Below are positions 1 through 9,979 of a stretch of DNA of 35,191 nucleotides, one piece after another. Each line of letters starts with the position of its first letter. Positions within the stretch are counted from its first letter, which is position 1. The notes beneath the pieces were generated by a model that was not told the DNA's origin, did not search any database, and saw nothing but the letters and a program-made list of their open reading frames with translations. A program made the position numbers and the translations under genes. The DNA is from Candidatus Saccharimonadota bacterium (GTDB lineage: Bacteria > Patescibacteriota > Saccharimonadia > Saccharimonadales > UBA4665). The DNA is taken from positions 73,420-108,610 of the forward strand of contig JACMNI010000047.1 of NCBI GenBank assembly GCA_014378615.1, read 5' to 3'.

Positions 1-1
1 C

Positions 2-184
2 AATTGCATCTATATCGGCGACGAGCCACGAGATGTCGAAGGCGCTCGTAAAGTTGGCATGCCGTGTATTTCAGTAACCTGGGGCTTTAATGCGCCGGAA
101 CTGCTGCGCGATCATCACCCGCTAGCCGTCGTCGATACACCAGAACAACTACGAAAGGAGCTCAAAAAATGGGGCGGAAAGTAA
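2..184 (+). CDS. C-terminal end of HAD-family hydrolase (phosphoglycolate phosphatase-like), truncated by window start
   Basis: Open frame from nt 2 reads NCIYIGDEPRDVEGARKVGMPCISVTWGFN..., typical HAD motif IV (GDxxxD-like) and 'A.kaGm..i.v.wGf'; stop at 182-184 overlaps next CDS start. Confidence 0.7.
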   Translation, partial: NCIYIGDEPRDVEGARKVGMPCISVTWGFNAPELLRDHHPLAVVDTPEQLRKELKKWGGK

Positions 185-1446
185 GCACTAAACCATTACC
201 AGCAGAAATAGTCAGTGTCACTAAGCTTGTGCACGGTGGGCAGGGGCTTGCCGAATTGTCCGACGGCCGCAAGGTCTTTGTCTGGAACGCGCTTCCGGGC
301 GAAACGGTGCGCGCCCAAGTTATCAAACAGAAGAGTTCGTACGCTGAGGCCATTGCCGAAGAAGTCATGGTTGCCAGTCCCGAACGGGTGCCAGCAACGG
401 AGGAAAACTATCTTTCGACCAGTCCGTGGCAGATCATGAAATTTAGCGCCGAAAATGAACACAAAAAGAGTATTGTTTTGGAGCTATTCGGGCACGAAAA
501 GGTAACGCTTCCAAAGGTTCCAGCTGTAATTCACGACGACCGCGAGTGGCACTATCGAAACAAAATGGAGTACAGCTTTTGGGGCGACGACGACGGTTTA
601 CACCTCGCGCTCCACCAGCGGGGCACGCACGGCAAACAAATTGTAACCGGTAGCGCCCTGGCCATGCCGGCCATTGATGCCGGTGCCAATGCCATCGCCG
701 ATCAATTGTCGGCCATGAGCGCCCGCGCCGGCGACTTAAAAACCATAATGGTTCGGGCCGACGCCAAAGGCAACGCCGTTGCGGCGCTATTCGTGAAACT
801 CGAAAGCTTTAAAAAACTAGAACTCCCCAAAGAATTAAAAGGGCTGCGCGTCTACCACTCCAACCCTAAAAGTCCTGCCTCGGTGCCCACTAAATTATTA
901 TATGAGCTCGGCGACACGACGCTTCGCGACGAAGTAAACGGCAATCAATTAGCCTACGACCCTGTCAGCTTTTTCCAGGCCAATCTGCCGGTGTTCGAGA
1001 AAGCCGTTAAAAGTATTAGTAAAATAACGGCAAAAGCTGCCAAAGTAACCGACTTTTACAGCGGGGTCGGATCAATCGGACTGAGCTTACCGAATACGAC
1101 CACCCTGGTAGAAACCGATGGGTTAGCCACGGATATGGCCAAGATTAATATTGGAAAAAGACCAATCGAAATAGTCCGGGCGACCGCCGAAACGGCGCTC
1201 GATTATATTTCAACCGATGCGACGCTCATTGTTGATCCGCCACGCGCCGGTCTGCACCAAAAGGTGGTGAATCAAATAATAGACATTAAACCTAAGCAGA
1301 TTGTCTACCTTAGCTGCAACCCAGCTACACAGGCCCGTGACCTCAAGCTGCTAGAAGAGCACTATAAAATCACCCAGTTCGAAATCTACAACTTCTTCCC
1401 CAAAACCCCCCATATCGAAACCCTAGCTGTCCTCGAATTGATTTAG
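169..1446 (+). CDS. TRAM-domain class I RNA (uracil-5-)-methyltransferase (TrmA/RlmD/RumA family)
   Basis: N-terminal TRAM-like domain (VTKLVHGGQGLAEL..GRKVFVWNALPGE), DPPRAG motif and catalytic YLSCNPATQARDL motif. Confidence 0.88.
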   Translation: MGRKVSTKPLPAEIVSVTKLVHGGQGLAELSDGRKVFVWNALPGETVRAQVIKQKSSYAEAIAEEVMVASPERVPATEENYLSTSPWQIMKFSAENEHKKSIVLELFGHEKVTLPKVPAVIHDDREWHYRNKMEYSFWGDDDGLHLALHQRGTHGKQIVTGSALAMPAIDAGANAIADQLSAMSARAGDLKTIMVRADAKGNAVAALFVKLESFKKLELPKELKGLRVYHSNPKSPASVPTKLLYELGDTTLRDEVNGNQLAYDPVSFFQANLPVFEKAVKSISKITAKAAKVTDFYSGVGSIGLSLPNTTTLVETDGLATDMAKINIGKRPIEIVRATAETALDYISTDATLIVDPPRAGLHQKVVNQIIDIKPKQIVYLSCNPATQARDLKLLEEHYKITQFEIYNFFPKTPHIETLAVLELI

Positions 1447-1493
1447 TTGTAAGTAGCGAGTATTACGCTTATGATTATACCAGTTAAATAAGG

Positions 1494-2207
1494 ATGGCCA
1501 TGAAAAGTGAAATTCAGAACTTTGTCGACCTAGCCCGTTCTCGGGGCTGGGCCGATGAACGGATTAACAGCCAACTCGCGCAGGCTGGCTGGACCACAGA
1601 AAACATTAAAACCGCGATGGACGAATTAGTTGTTCCCTTACCGCCAGCCGATCAATCGCAACTACTGCCGCCGACGGTAGCCGTGGAAGGGGCCGTACCT
1701 CAGACTCAGCCCGCTCCGGCTAACAGCCCTAACGCCCCCATATCGGTAGTGTCTAACCTCACCACTCGTGGCTTTGAATATAAAATATTTTCAGTTTCGC
1801 TGACGTTAATGGTATTCTCGGTCATCTTTCTGGGCAACGTTTTGATTGGTGGTGACGATACCAGTACAATCGCTGCCTTGCCCTTAACGGTGCTATTAGT
1901 GACCGGCCCCATCGCGCTATTTATGTTTCGCCGCTTGCACCGGGCCGAAATTGCCAACCCGAACCTTCGCGGCGATGCATCCCGTCGGCAGGTAGTGCAG
2001 GGTATCCAGCTAATAACATTCCTAGCCGTCATAATTCACACCGTCGTGCTGCTGTACCTCTTTATTAGCGGCCATTATGCCAGCAAACCATCATATGGCT
2101 CAGCTCCCAATGCCTTAAGCGACGTTTTACGCTGGCTAGTCACGCTAATAGTGGCCGGCGGCACGTTCTTCTATTACTGGCATGACGAACGCCGCAAGGT
2201 CAGCTGA
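1494..2207 (+). CDS. Hypothetical multi-pass membrane protein
   Basis: ORF with several hydrophobic segments after a soluble N-terminal helix region. Confidence 0.7.
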   Translation: MAMKSEIQNFVDLARSRGWADERINSQLAQAGWTTENIKTAMDELVVPLPPADQSQLLPPTVAVEGAVPQTQPAPANSPNAPISVVSNLTTRGFEYKIFSVSLTLMVFSVIFLGNVLIGGDDTSTIAALPLTVLLVTGPIALFMFRRLHRAEIANPNLRGDASRRQVVQGIQLITFLAVIIHTVVLLYLFISGHYASKPSYGSAPNALSDVLRWLVTLIVAGGTFFYYWHDERRKVS

Positions 2208-2219
2208 TACAATTAACTG

Positions 2220-3011
2220 ATGGCAAATAACTACTGGCGCGAACGCAGCGAACCCTACAAACCCGGTCAAGCCGACGCGTTTAAAGTCTCACGCTCAAAA
2301 ATAGAGCTATTTATGCAGTGTCCACGCTGCTTTTGGCTCGATGTCCGGCTAAAAATAACGCGCCCCAGCAGCCCGCCGTTCAATATCAATAAGACTATCG
2401 ATGAACTATTCAAAAAAGAGTTCGATGTCTACCGCGCCAAGGCCGAGCCCCACCCAATGATGCTTGATAACCAGATAAAAGCCGTCCCATACCAACACGC
2501 CGATCTCGACCAGTGGCGTCACAACTTTACAGGGGTTATTGCCCAAAACGAGCCGACAAATCTGCACGTCTTTGGCGCCGTCGACGACGTCTGGGTAACT
2601 GAGGAAGGGGAGCTAATCGTCGTTGACTACAAAGCCACTTCCAAGGATAAACCAGTCAGCATTGATAGTGACTGGCAGATTAGCTACAAGCGCCAAATGG
2701 AGGTCTACCAGTGGTTACTAAGACAAAACGGCTTCCCGGTCAGCAACACTGGTTACTTTGTCTATACCAATGCCCGCGTTGACCTAGACGGCTTCGGCAA
2801 CCGACTAGAATTCACCACTAAAGTTATTCCGTACACTGGCTCTGATACCTGGGTCGAGCCCACCCTAAAGAAAATGAAAGCCTGCATGGACAACGACGCC
2901 ATGCCGCCAATCGGCGACAGCATCATGGGCGGCCCCTGCGAACACTGCACCTACGCCCGCGCGCGCACCGAGCTTACGTTAAAAGCAATCAGCGCCAAGC
3001 AAACAAGCTAG
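2220..3011 (+). CDS. PD-(D/E)XK nuclease-superfamily protein (RecB/Cas4-like)
   Basis: GELIVVDYKATS matches the (D/E)xK core strand; flanking Cys pairs CPRC (N-term) and CEHC (C-term). Confidence 0.7.
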   Translation: MANNYWRERSEPYKPGQADAFKVSRSKIELFMQCPRCFWLDVRLKITRPSSPPFNINKTIDELFKKEFDVYRAKAEPHPMMLDNQIKAVPYQHADLDQWRHNFTGVIAQNEPTNLHVFGAVDDVWVTEEGELIVVDYKATSKDKPVSIDSDWQISYKRQMEVYQWLLRQNGFPVSNTGYFVYTNARVDLDGFGNRLEFTTKVIPYTGSDTWVEPTLKKMKACMDNDAMPPIGDSIMGGPCEHCTYARARTELTLKAISAKQTS

Positions 3012-3065
3012 GGCTACTTAATAAGTTCTAGATAAGAAAATCAATTGTTGGTGTAGTATTGGCAT

Positions 3066-4040
3066 ATGAACAATATAAATACACAAATGAACCAACTATC
3101 ATATGATATCAACCCCTTAAGCAATGAGCTTTTGTTTAGAGGAACTCGAAAATACAATAAATCCAAATACGTTATCATAATTCCTCTTTTAGCAGCGCCC
3201 TTAGCTGTTACTTTGGGTTTAGTAGGTAGAACCTTTCATACTGATATCTTTACAAAACTATTGGCTTATTCTCAAATTGGTTTAATAGCGTTTGTATTCG
3301 CCTCGCTGCCATTCGTTTATATATGGGGCTCATGGCTAAGGCCATATTTTTATAGAAAGGGTCTTACTAAATTTGCTCTAGCCAATGATTTATATGATGC
3401 CGATGAAGATGAAATCAAAAAATCGATTCCTCAGTCATTAAATTCATATACCGACAGCAGAGAAGTAACCGGCTTAACAATGCCAGTAGATAATGGCAAA
3501 GTTGTAATTATGGATTTCTCATTCTCGGTAGGTGAGGGTAAAAGTAAACGGGACTACGAATATGCTATCGCAGCGTTACATTTTCAAAAATCATTCCCCC
3601 ATCTATACTTGGACGGTCGTGCTAATGGCTTAAACGACATGTATAGTTCAAGTCAGCAAGTTCAGTTAGAAGGAAACTTCAATGAATTCTTTCGACTATA
3701 TATTCCAAAGGGCAGTAGCGCAGGATCATTAACCATCTTATCGCCAGATATCATGCAAACTTTAATCGATTTTGGAACCCCCTTCGACATAGAAATTAAT
3801 GGGCAGTCTGTAGCAATAATTTCTCCCGGTAAGGCATTTACTAAAGCCATGATTCCTAAGTTATTACTGTGTGCTGATGCTATATACAAAGAATTCACTC
3901 AGCTGGAAAAATCTTGGAAACCTGTCTATAACTTGCACGGGAAAAAGTTTGATCTTGAAGTTTCAAATTATGGAAAAACAATCTTATGGATCATGGGTGC
4001 AACAACTGTATATATCTTGGCTGTAACCATACTAGATTAA
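3066..4040 (+). CDS. Hypothetical membrane protein
   Basis: ORF with two N-terminal TM segments and one C-terminal TM; AT-richer than neighbours. Confidence 0.65.
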   Translation: MNNINTQMNQLSYDINPLSNELLFRGTRKYNKSKYVIIIPLLAAPLAVTLGLVGRTFHTDIFTKLLAYSQIGLIAFVFASLPFVYIWGSWLRPYFYRKGLTKFALANDLYDADEDEIKKSIPQSLNSYTDSREVTGLTMPVDNGKVVIMDFSFSVGEGKSKRDYEYAIAALHFQKSFPHLYLDGRANGLNDMYSSSQQVQLEGNFNEFFRLYIPKGSSAGSLTILSPDIMQTLIDFGTPFDIEINGQSVAIISPGKAFTKAMIPKLLLCADAIYKEFTQLEKSWKPVYNLHGKKFDLEVSNYGKTILWIMGATTVYILAVTILD

Positions 4041-4071
4041 TATATCTCAAAAACTTAGGTATACTGTTGGC

Positions 4072-5415
4072 ATGTTAGATATCCAATTTATTCGCGACAA
4101 TGCCCAGCTGGTCAAAGAAAAATCGGCCCAAAAAGGTTACACGGTACAAATTGACCAACTTTTAGAGCTTGATGGTCACCGCCGTACGCGGCTGACTCAA
4201 ATAGATGAACTTCGTGCGCGTCGCAATGCCCAGGCCGCGGAACTAAAGCAGGGTAAACCGAGCGATGAGCAAATTGCCGCCGGTCGTCAGTTAAAAGAAG
4301 AGGTCGCTCAGCTCGAGTCCGACCTCGCGCGCATTGACGAAGAGTACACCATCCTTTTGAAAGCCGTCCCCAACATGCCGCTCGAAGATGTGCCTGTTGG
4401 CGCTAGTGAACAAGAAAATGTGGTCGCCAAGCGTGTTGGCGAACCAAAACAGTTCGATTTCCAAGTCAAAACCCACTGGGAGCTCGCCGAAGCCAAAGAT
4501 TTGATAGATAAAGATCGCGCCACCAAAGTCGCCGGCCCACGCTTCGCTTATATAAAGGGTGGCCTGGTAGAACTGCAGTTTGCCATCATGCAGTTTGTTA
4601 CGTGCACCCTCGGCAACGAAACTATTTTACAGAAATTAATTAATGAAAACGGCCTCAACATTTCAGCTAAACCGTTTGTACCGGTTTTGCCACCCGCCAT
4701 GATCAAGACCCCCGTGTATGAGGCTATGGACCGCCTGGAACCCCGTGATGACCGTTACAAAGTCGGCGAAGAAGTTGATGAGCTGTGGCTGCAGGGGAGT
4801 GCCGAACACACCCTCGGTTCTATGTATCAAGATGAAATACTATCCGAGAGCCAGTTACCTATTAGGTACGTCGGCTACTTAACGAGCTTTAGACGCGAAG
4901 CTGGTACCTATGGCAAAGACACTGAAGGCATTATCAGGATGCACCAGTTCGACAAGCTCGAAATGGAAGTCTTTAGTACCCCTGAAACTGGGCTGGATGA
5001 ACACAAGCTATTATGCGCTCTTCAAGAATATCTGGTGCAGCAATTAGAACTACCGTACCAAGTGCTACAAAAATGCACTGCCGATATTGGTAAGCCAAAC
5101 GCCCGTGGCATCGACATCGAAACTTGGATGCCAGGCCAAGACAAATACCGCGAAACGCACACGGCTGACTATATGACGGACTACCAAAGCCGCCGCTTAA
5201 AAACTCGTTTCCGCCGCGAGCCCAAATCCGCTCAAGCCGTAGTTGATGTCGCAGCTAGTAACCCCGCTATTGGTTTAGTGCACACCAACGATGCAACCGC
5301 CTTTGCGCTGGGCCGCATCATGGTCGCTATTATGGAAAATTACCAGACAGCCGATGGTAATATAAAAATTCCAACAGTCCTCCAGCCCTACATGGCCGGC
5401 AAAACCCAAATTTAA
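4072..5415 (+). CDS. serS: Seryl-tRNA synthetase
   Basis: MLDIQFIRDNAQLVKEKSAQKG N-terminal coiled coil; class II motifs (TSFRREAGTYGKDTEGIIRMHQFDKLE; NDATAFALGRIMVAIMENYQ). Confidence 0.97.
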   Translation: MLDIQFIRDNAQLVKEKSAQKGYTVQIDQLLELDGHRRTRLTQIDELRARRNAQAAELKQGKPSDEQIAAGRQLKEEVAQLESDLARIDEEYTILLKAVPNMPLEDVPVGASEQENVVAKRVGEPKQFDFQVKTHWELAEAKDLIDKDRATKVAGPRFAYIKGGLVELQFAIMQFVTCTLGNETILQKLINENGLNISAKPFVPVLPPAMIKTPVYEAMDRLEPRDDRYKVGEEVDELWLQGSAEHTLGSMYQDEILSESQLPIRYVGYLTSFRREAGTYGKDTEGIIRMHQFDKLEMEVFSTPETGLDEHKLLCALQEYLVQQLELPYQVLQKCTADIGKPNARGIDIETWMPGQDKYRETHTADYMTDYQSRRLKTRFRREPKSAQAVVDVAASNPAIGLVHTNDATAFALGRIMVAIMENYQTADGNIKIPTVLQPYMAGKTQI

Positions 5416-5526
5416 CCGCTAATTGGTTGTACTTTGCGCGTATAATAATAGGTAGGACAGGAATACGATTTTCCAGCATCCTCTAGCGCAGAAAAGCCAA
5501 ATTTAAAAATCTCTAAAGGAGGCAAT

Positions 5527-5919
5527 ATGATACAAAAGTTTGAAATTAGTGGCGTACACGTAACTATTGATGAGGATTTACGTAAGTATGTAACCCGCAA
5601 AATTGGTAACCTCGATAAATATCTGGCACGCGCCAGCCGAGCCAGCGCTCATGCCGAAGTGTTTCTAAAAGAAGCCAAGGCCAAGGATAAACAACACGCC
5701 ACCTGCGAAGTAACGCTCCATTTACCGCACGAGACTATTAGTGTTCACGAAACCACGATCAATTTGTATGCCGCTGTCGACATTGTCGAAGCCAAGCTTA
5801 AGCAGCAACTGCAAAAATATAAAGATACGCATCTGAACGGCAAATTACACCGAAAATTGTTTGCGCGCATGAATCGTCGCACGGCTTTAACGACCATAGA
5901 GCCGCAGCCCGAAGCCTAA
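5527..5919 (+). CDS. hpf: Ribosome hibernation promoting factor / RaiA family
   Basis: ISGVHVTIDEDLRKYVTRKIGNLDKYL.. pattern; SD AAAGGAGG upstream. Confidence 0.88.
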   Translation: MIQKFEISGVHVTIDEDLRKYVTRKIGNLDKYLARASRASAHAEVFLKEAKAKDKQHATCEVTLHLPHETISVHETTINLYAAVDIVEAKLKQQLQKYKDTHLNGKLHRKLFARMNRRTALTTIEPQPEA

Positions 5920-6033
5920 TAACACATCTCTTAGACTAATCTGTAAAAAGTACGTCGCTTTTACCAGCAAAAGTGGTTATAATAACGCTATACATTTGCC
6001 AGAGTTTCTAAACCGGAAGAGGAAAAAGCGTTC

Positions 6034-8640
6034 ATGAATATTGTCTTAAAAAAGATTTTGGGTGATCCGCAGGCTAAAACAGTCAAACGGCTGCGTAAGC
6101 GAGTCGTTGCCGTGAACGCCCTGGGCGATAAATACAAAAAGCTAACCGACAAACAGCTACAGGACCAAACTAATGTGCTCAAAAAACGCCTCGCCAAAGA
6201 GTCGCTCGACGCTATTTTACCCGACGCCTTCGCTGTTGTCCGTGAAGCCGCCACCCGCGTCCTCGGCCAACGACATTTCGACGTCCAGCTGATAGGTGGC
6301 ATGGTTATCCACGAAGGTAATGTGGCTGAAATGAAAACCGGTGAGGGTAAAACTTTGGTAGCGACACTGCCAGTCTATTTGAACGCTTTGTCAGGGCAGG
6401 GCGCGCACGTGGTCTCCGTTAACGATTATCTGGTGCAGCGCGATGCCGGTTGGATGGGCGAAGTCTATAACTTCCTTGGCCTGCAAACCGGCGTTATCCT
6501 AGGCGACCACAGTTATGTCTACGACGACAGCTACACCAACACCGAACACGAAGACCCTCGTTTGCGTCACCTCAAGCCTAGCACCCGTCAGGAAGCCTAC
6601 GCCGCCGACATCACCTACGGCACCAACAACGAGTACGGCTTTGATTACTTGCGGGACAACATGGTCCGCGAAGAGGACCAACTGCGCCAGCGCGAACTCA
6701 ATTTCGCCATCGTGGACGAGGTCGACTCCATCTTAATCGACGAAGCTCGAACGCCACTTATCATTAGTGCCCCAAGTGTTACTAGTGGTACCGCCTACGA
6801 CCAATTCTCTAAAGTCGTCCGTCAACTGCGTAAAGACAAGCACTTCGAGACCGACGAAAAGCGCAAAACCGTTATCTTAACTGATGCGGGCGTGGAATTG
6901 GTTCAGAAAACCCTCGGTATCGATAATCTGTACGGTAGCGAAAATATTCGAACTATTTATCACTTACAGCAGGCACTGCGCGCCCATGCCTTATTTACCC
7001 GCGACAAAGACTACGTGGTTACCAAAGACGGTGAAGTCGTAATTGTCGATGAATTTACTGGTCGTCTGCTGGCTGGCCGTCGTTATAACGAAGGCTTGCA
7101 CCAAGCCATCGAGGCAAAAGAGGGCGTCGAAGTCCAGCAGGAGAGCATGACGCTGGCCACCATTTCATTCCAGAACTACTTCCGTTTGTACAACAAGCTC
7201 GGTGGCATGACCGGTACGGCGCTCACCGAAGCCGAAGAATTCCACCAGATTTACAAAATTGACGTCGTCGAAATTCCATCTAACAAGCCGATTGCCCGCC
7301 AAGATAAAACCGACCGTATTTACCGTTCCGAAAAGGGTAAATTCAAGGCCATCATCCGCGAGGTTCAGGCCTTACACACCAAGGGCCAACCAGTACTGAT
7401 TGGTACCGTATCCATTGAGAAGAACGAAAAACTAGGCTCCATGTTAACCAAAGCGGGTATTCCGCACCAAGTCTTAAACGCCAAGAACAACGAACGCGAA
7501 GCCGCTATTGTCGCGAAAGCCGGTGAAAAAGGTGCTGTAACGTTAGCTACCAACATTGCCGGTCGTGGTACTGACATCGTGTTAAACGACGAGACCAAAG
7601 CTCTTGGAGGCTTATTCGTTCTCGGGTCTGAGCGCCATGAATCGCGTCGCATCGACAACCAGCTCCGTGGCCGTTCTGGACGCCAGGGTGACCCCGGTGT
7701 AACTCAGTTCTTCGTTAGCACCGAGGACGACCTGATGCGTATCTTTGGCGGCGATCGTATCAGCAGCATCATGGACCGCCTTAATGTTGACGACGAAACA
7801 CCTATCGAAAATCGCTTAATCTCCCGTAGCCTCGAAAAAGCCCAGGAAAAAGTCGAAGGCTACCACTTTGACCAGCGTAAGAGCGTCGTGCAATACGACG
7901 ATGTCATGAACCGCCACCGTAAAGCTATCTACAGCATGCGCCGCGAAATACTTCGTAGTAGTGATATTAGTAAGCGCATCGCCGCCCTCATAAACGAAGA
8001 AGCTCATGACTTGGCAATTTCGCCGATGGTCACCAGCGATCAGTTCGAGATTGTCGTTCGTGAAGCATTTCCGTTCGACGAACCAACACTCGACCGACTC
8101 TTCGACTCCGATGCCACTAAGTTTGAAAAAGTCCTTACCACCGAAGCCAATGAACTCTACAAGGCCCGCGAATTGGCCTTCCAGCCCGAAGTTATGCGCA
8201 AAGTCGAACGCGATATCTACCTGCAAATCCTCGACAACCTTTGGATGCAACACCTCGAGAATATGGACCACCTCCGCGAAGGTATCCACTGGATGAGCGT
8301 CGGCCAGCAAGACCCGTTAGTAGAATACCGCCGTCGTGGGCAGATGCTATTTGAAGACATGCAGATGCAACTTCGCCACGAAGTCGTCCGCGGCCTCTTC
8401 CACGCCCAGCCCATTACTGGCGACGATTTACTGCGCGCTACCGAAACCGAACTAACGCGCGCCGCTCGTGGCAGTATTGAAAACGGTAATCAAATTACCA
8501 ATAATCAAAATGAATTTGACGCCGATGATTTTGGCGATAAAAAAGCTGAAACGCCTAAGAAAAAGCAGCCAACCACAATCAAAAAAGCCCGAAAAACCGA
8601 GCGCAAACGCAAAACTACCGCTAAACGGCGCAAAAAGTAA
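6034..8640 (+). CDS. secA: Preprotein translocase ATPase SecA
   Basis: MKTGEGKTL Walker A, VDEVDSILIDEARTPLIIS, GRGTDI, LRGRSGRQGDPG motifs; Lys/Arg-rich C-terminal tail without zinc motif. Confidence 0.98.
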   Translation: MNIVLKKILGDPQAKTVKRLRKRVVAVNALGDKYKKLTDKQLQDQTNVLKKRLAKESLDAILPDAFAVVREAATRVLGQRHFDVQLIGGMVIHEGNVAEMKTGEGKTLVATLPVYLNALSGQGAHVVSVNDYLVQRDAGWMGEVYNFLGLQTGVILGDHSYVYDDSYTNTEHEDPRLRHLKPSTRQEAYAADITYGTNNEYGFDYLRDNMVREEDQLRQRELNFAIVDEVDSILIDEARTPLIISAPSVTSGTAYDQFSKVVRQLRKDKHFETDEKRKTVILTDAGVELVQKTLGIDNLYGSENIRTIYHLQQALRAHALFTRDKDYVVTKDGEVVIVDEFTGRLLAGRRYNEGLHQAIEAKEGVEVQQESMTLATISFQNYFRLYNKLGGMTGTALTEAEEFHQIYKIDVVEIPSNKPIARQDKTDRIYRSEKGKFKAIIREVQALHTKGQPVLIGTVSIEKNEKLGSMLTKAGIPHQVLNAKNNEREAAIVAKAGEKGAVTLATNIAGRGTDIVLNDETKALGGLFVLGSERHESRRIDNQLRGRSGRQGDPGVTQFFVSTEDDLMRIFGGDRISSIMDRLNVDDETPIENRLISRSLEKAQEKVEGYHFDQRKSVVQYDDVMNRHRKAIYSMRREILRSSDISKRIAALINEEAHDLAISPMVTSDQFEIVVREAFPFDEPTLDRLFDSDATKFEKVLTTEANELYKARELAFQPEVMRKVERDIYLQILDNLWMQHLENMDHLREGIHWMSVGQQDPLVEYRRRGQMLFEDMQMQLRHEVVRGLFHAQPITGDDLLRATETELTRAARGSIENGNQITNNQNEFDADDFGDKKAETPKKKQPTTIKKARKTERKRKTTAKRRKK

Positions 8641-8647
8641 TTCCTGC

Positions 8648-9979
8648 ATGAAGCATACTGTACAAGAGATAGAACTGAGTAATGGCGCCAAAGGACTATT
8701 TGTCCACGTGCCCAATGCCAGCGTCATGACCTTCGACATCAACTTTCGAGCCGGCGAATATTTAGTAGAATCAGCCAAGTGGGATGTGCCGCATTTAAGG
8801 GAACACGTTTTACTCGGTGCCAATGAGCTCATTCCACGAGCCAGGGATTTCCAGGCCGAATTAGAGAAGAATGGCGCTTACAGTAACGCTACTACCGGTG
8901 TATATGACATTAGTTATGAAGCCGAATGCGCCGATTTTGAATGGGATCGCGTCCTCGGGCTGCTCCTAATTGCTATCGCCAAGCCGCTGTTTTTAGAGGA
9001 AGAGTTCCAAGCCGAGTTTGGCAACGTTCAAGAAGAAATGGTGGCGCGCAGCAATAATCACTTTCGGCGTCTTAGCCTGGAAATGCGTAAATCATTGGGG
9101 CTTATTGCTAAAACTGACGCCGAACGCTTGGAGCTTATGAGTAATGTTACCGTGGCCGATGTCCGTGCCCACTACCTGCGCACCCACCACACCCCAAACA
9201 TGCGGTTTGTAGTTGCGGGGAACTTAACACCGGCCCGCAAAGACATGTTGCGCAAGTTATTTGGTACCATCGACTTGCCGACTAAAGGTGAGCGCTTCGA
9301 GTTGCCATCAGAGGTGCCTAACCATCTCAAAAAACCCGTCTACGTACCCAACGATAACGTCGAGAACCTCTATTTTTACATCGATACCTTCCAAAACGGC
9401 CGCATTGACGACGCCGCCACCGATGCCCTCAATTTAATTAACACTATGTTGACCGAAACGCTCTACTCCAAAATCCTCGGCACTGCCCGCGAACGTGGTT
9501 TAGTGTATGGCATGAGTTCGGGCCTAAGCCAGACTAAAGACGCCAGTAACTGGTGGTTTGGCGCCCAAGTGTCAGATAAAAATGCCCCGGCGCTGCTCAA
9601 TATTGTCGTCGACGAATTAGAAAAAGTGCTGATTGGCGATATCTCGGAAGACGAAATTGCTGCCACTAAACAGTACGCCCTGGGCCGTTTTCAGAGGTCA
9701 GGCCAAACTGTTGGCGGTACCGCTGCAGGTTACTCAGGGCGCTATTTCTTCGACGAAGTCGTAGAAAACTATTACCAAATCCCAGCCCGCATCAAGGCGG
9801 TCTCTAAAGACCAAATAATAGAGGTAGCCCGGTCAATGTTTGCTGAAAAAATGTGGGGCTTCGGCGTCTTAGGTAACTGCGGTGAAGCCTTCGCCACTGA
9901 TCTGCGCCAGCAGCTGACGCCACTTTGGAGCAACGCTTTAAAAACTGCCGAGGCGGTCCACGATGGACGAAGCCAGTAA
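8648..9979 (+). CDS. M16-family zinc metallopeptidase
   Basis: HLREH = HxxEH inverted zinc motif with downstream E (FGNVQEEM); the in-frame ATG at 8648 avoids the long overlap with secA in the supplied ORF. Confidence 0.88.
   Translation: MKHTVQEIELSNGAKGLFVHVPNASVMTFDINFRAGEYLVESAKWDVPHLREHVLLGANELIPRARDFQAELEKNGAYSNATTGVYDISYEAECADFEWDRVLGLLLIAIAKPLFLEEEFQAEFGNVQEEMVARSNNHFRRLSLEMRKSLGLIAKTDAERLELMSNVTVADVRAHYLRTHHTPNMRFVVAGNLTPARKDMLRKLFGTIDLPTKGERFELPSEVPNHLKKPVYVPNDNVENLYFYIDTFQNGRIDDAATDALNLINTMLTETLYSKILGTARERGLVYGMSSGLSQTKDASNWWFGAQVSDKNAPALLNIVVDELEKVLIGDISEDEIAATKQYALGRFQRSGQTVGGTAAGYSGRYFFDEVVENYYQIPARIKAVSKDQIIEVARSMFAEKMWGFGVLGNCGEAFATDLRQQLTPLWSNALKTAEAVHDGRSQ

Noticed and set aside
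7816-8310. 164-aa minus-strand ORF antisense to secA
   Set aside because: Shadow ORF of the well-conserved secA frame.
8468-8647. N-terminal extension of the M16 peptidase overlapping secA
   Set aside because: Low-complexity Lys-rich shadow of the secA 3' end; ATG at 8648 fits the M16 N-terminus.
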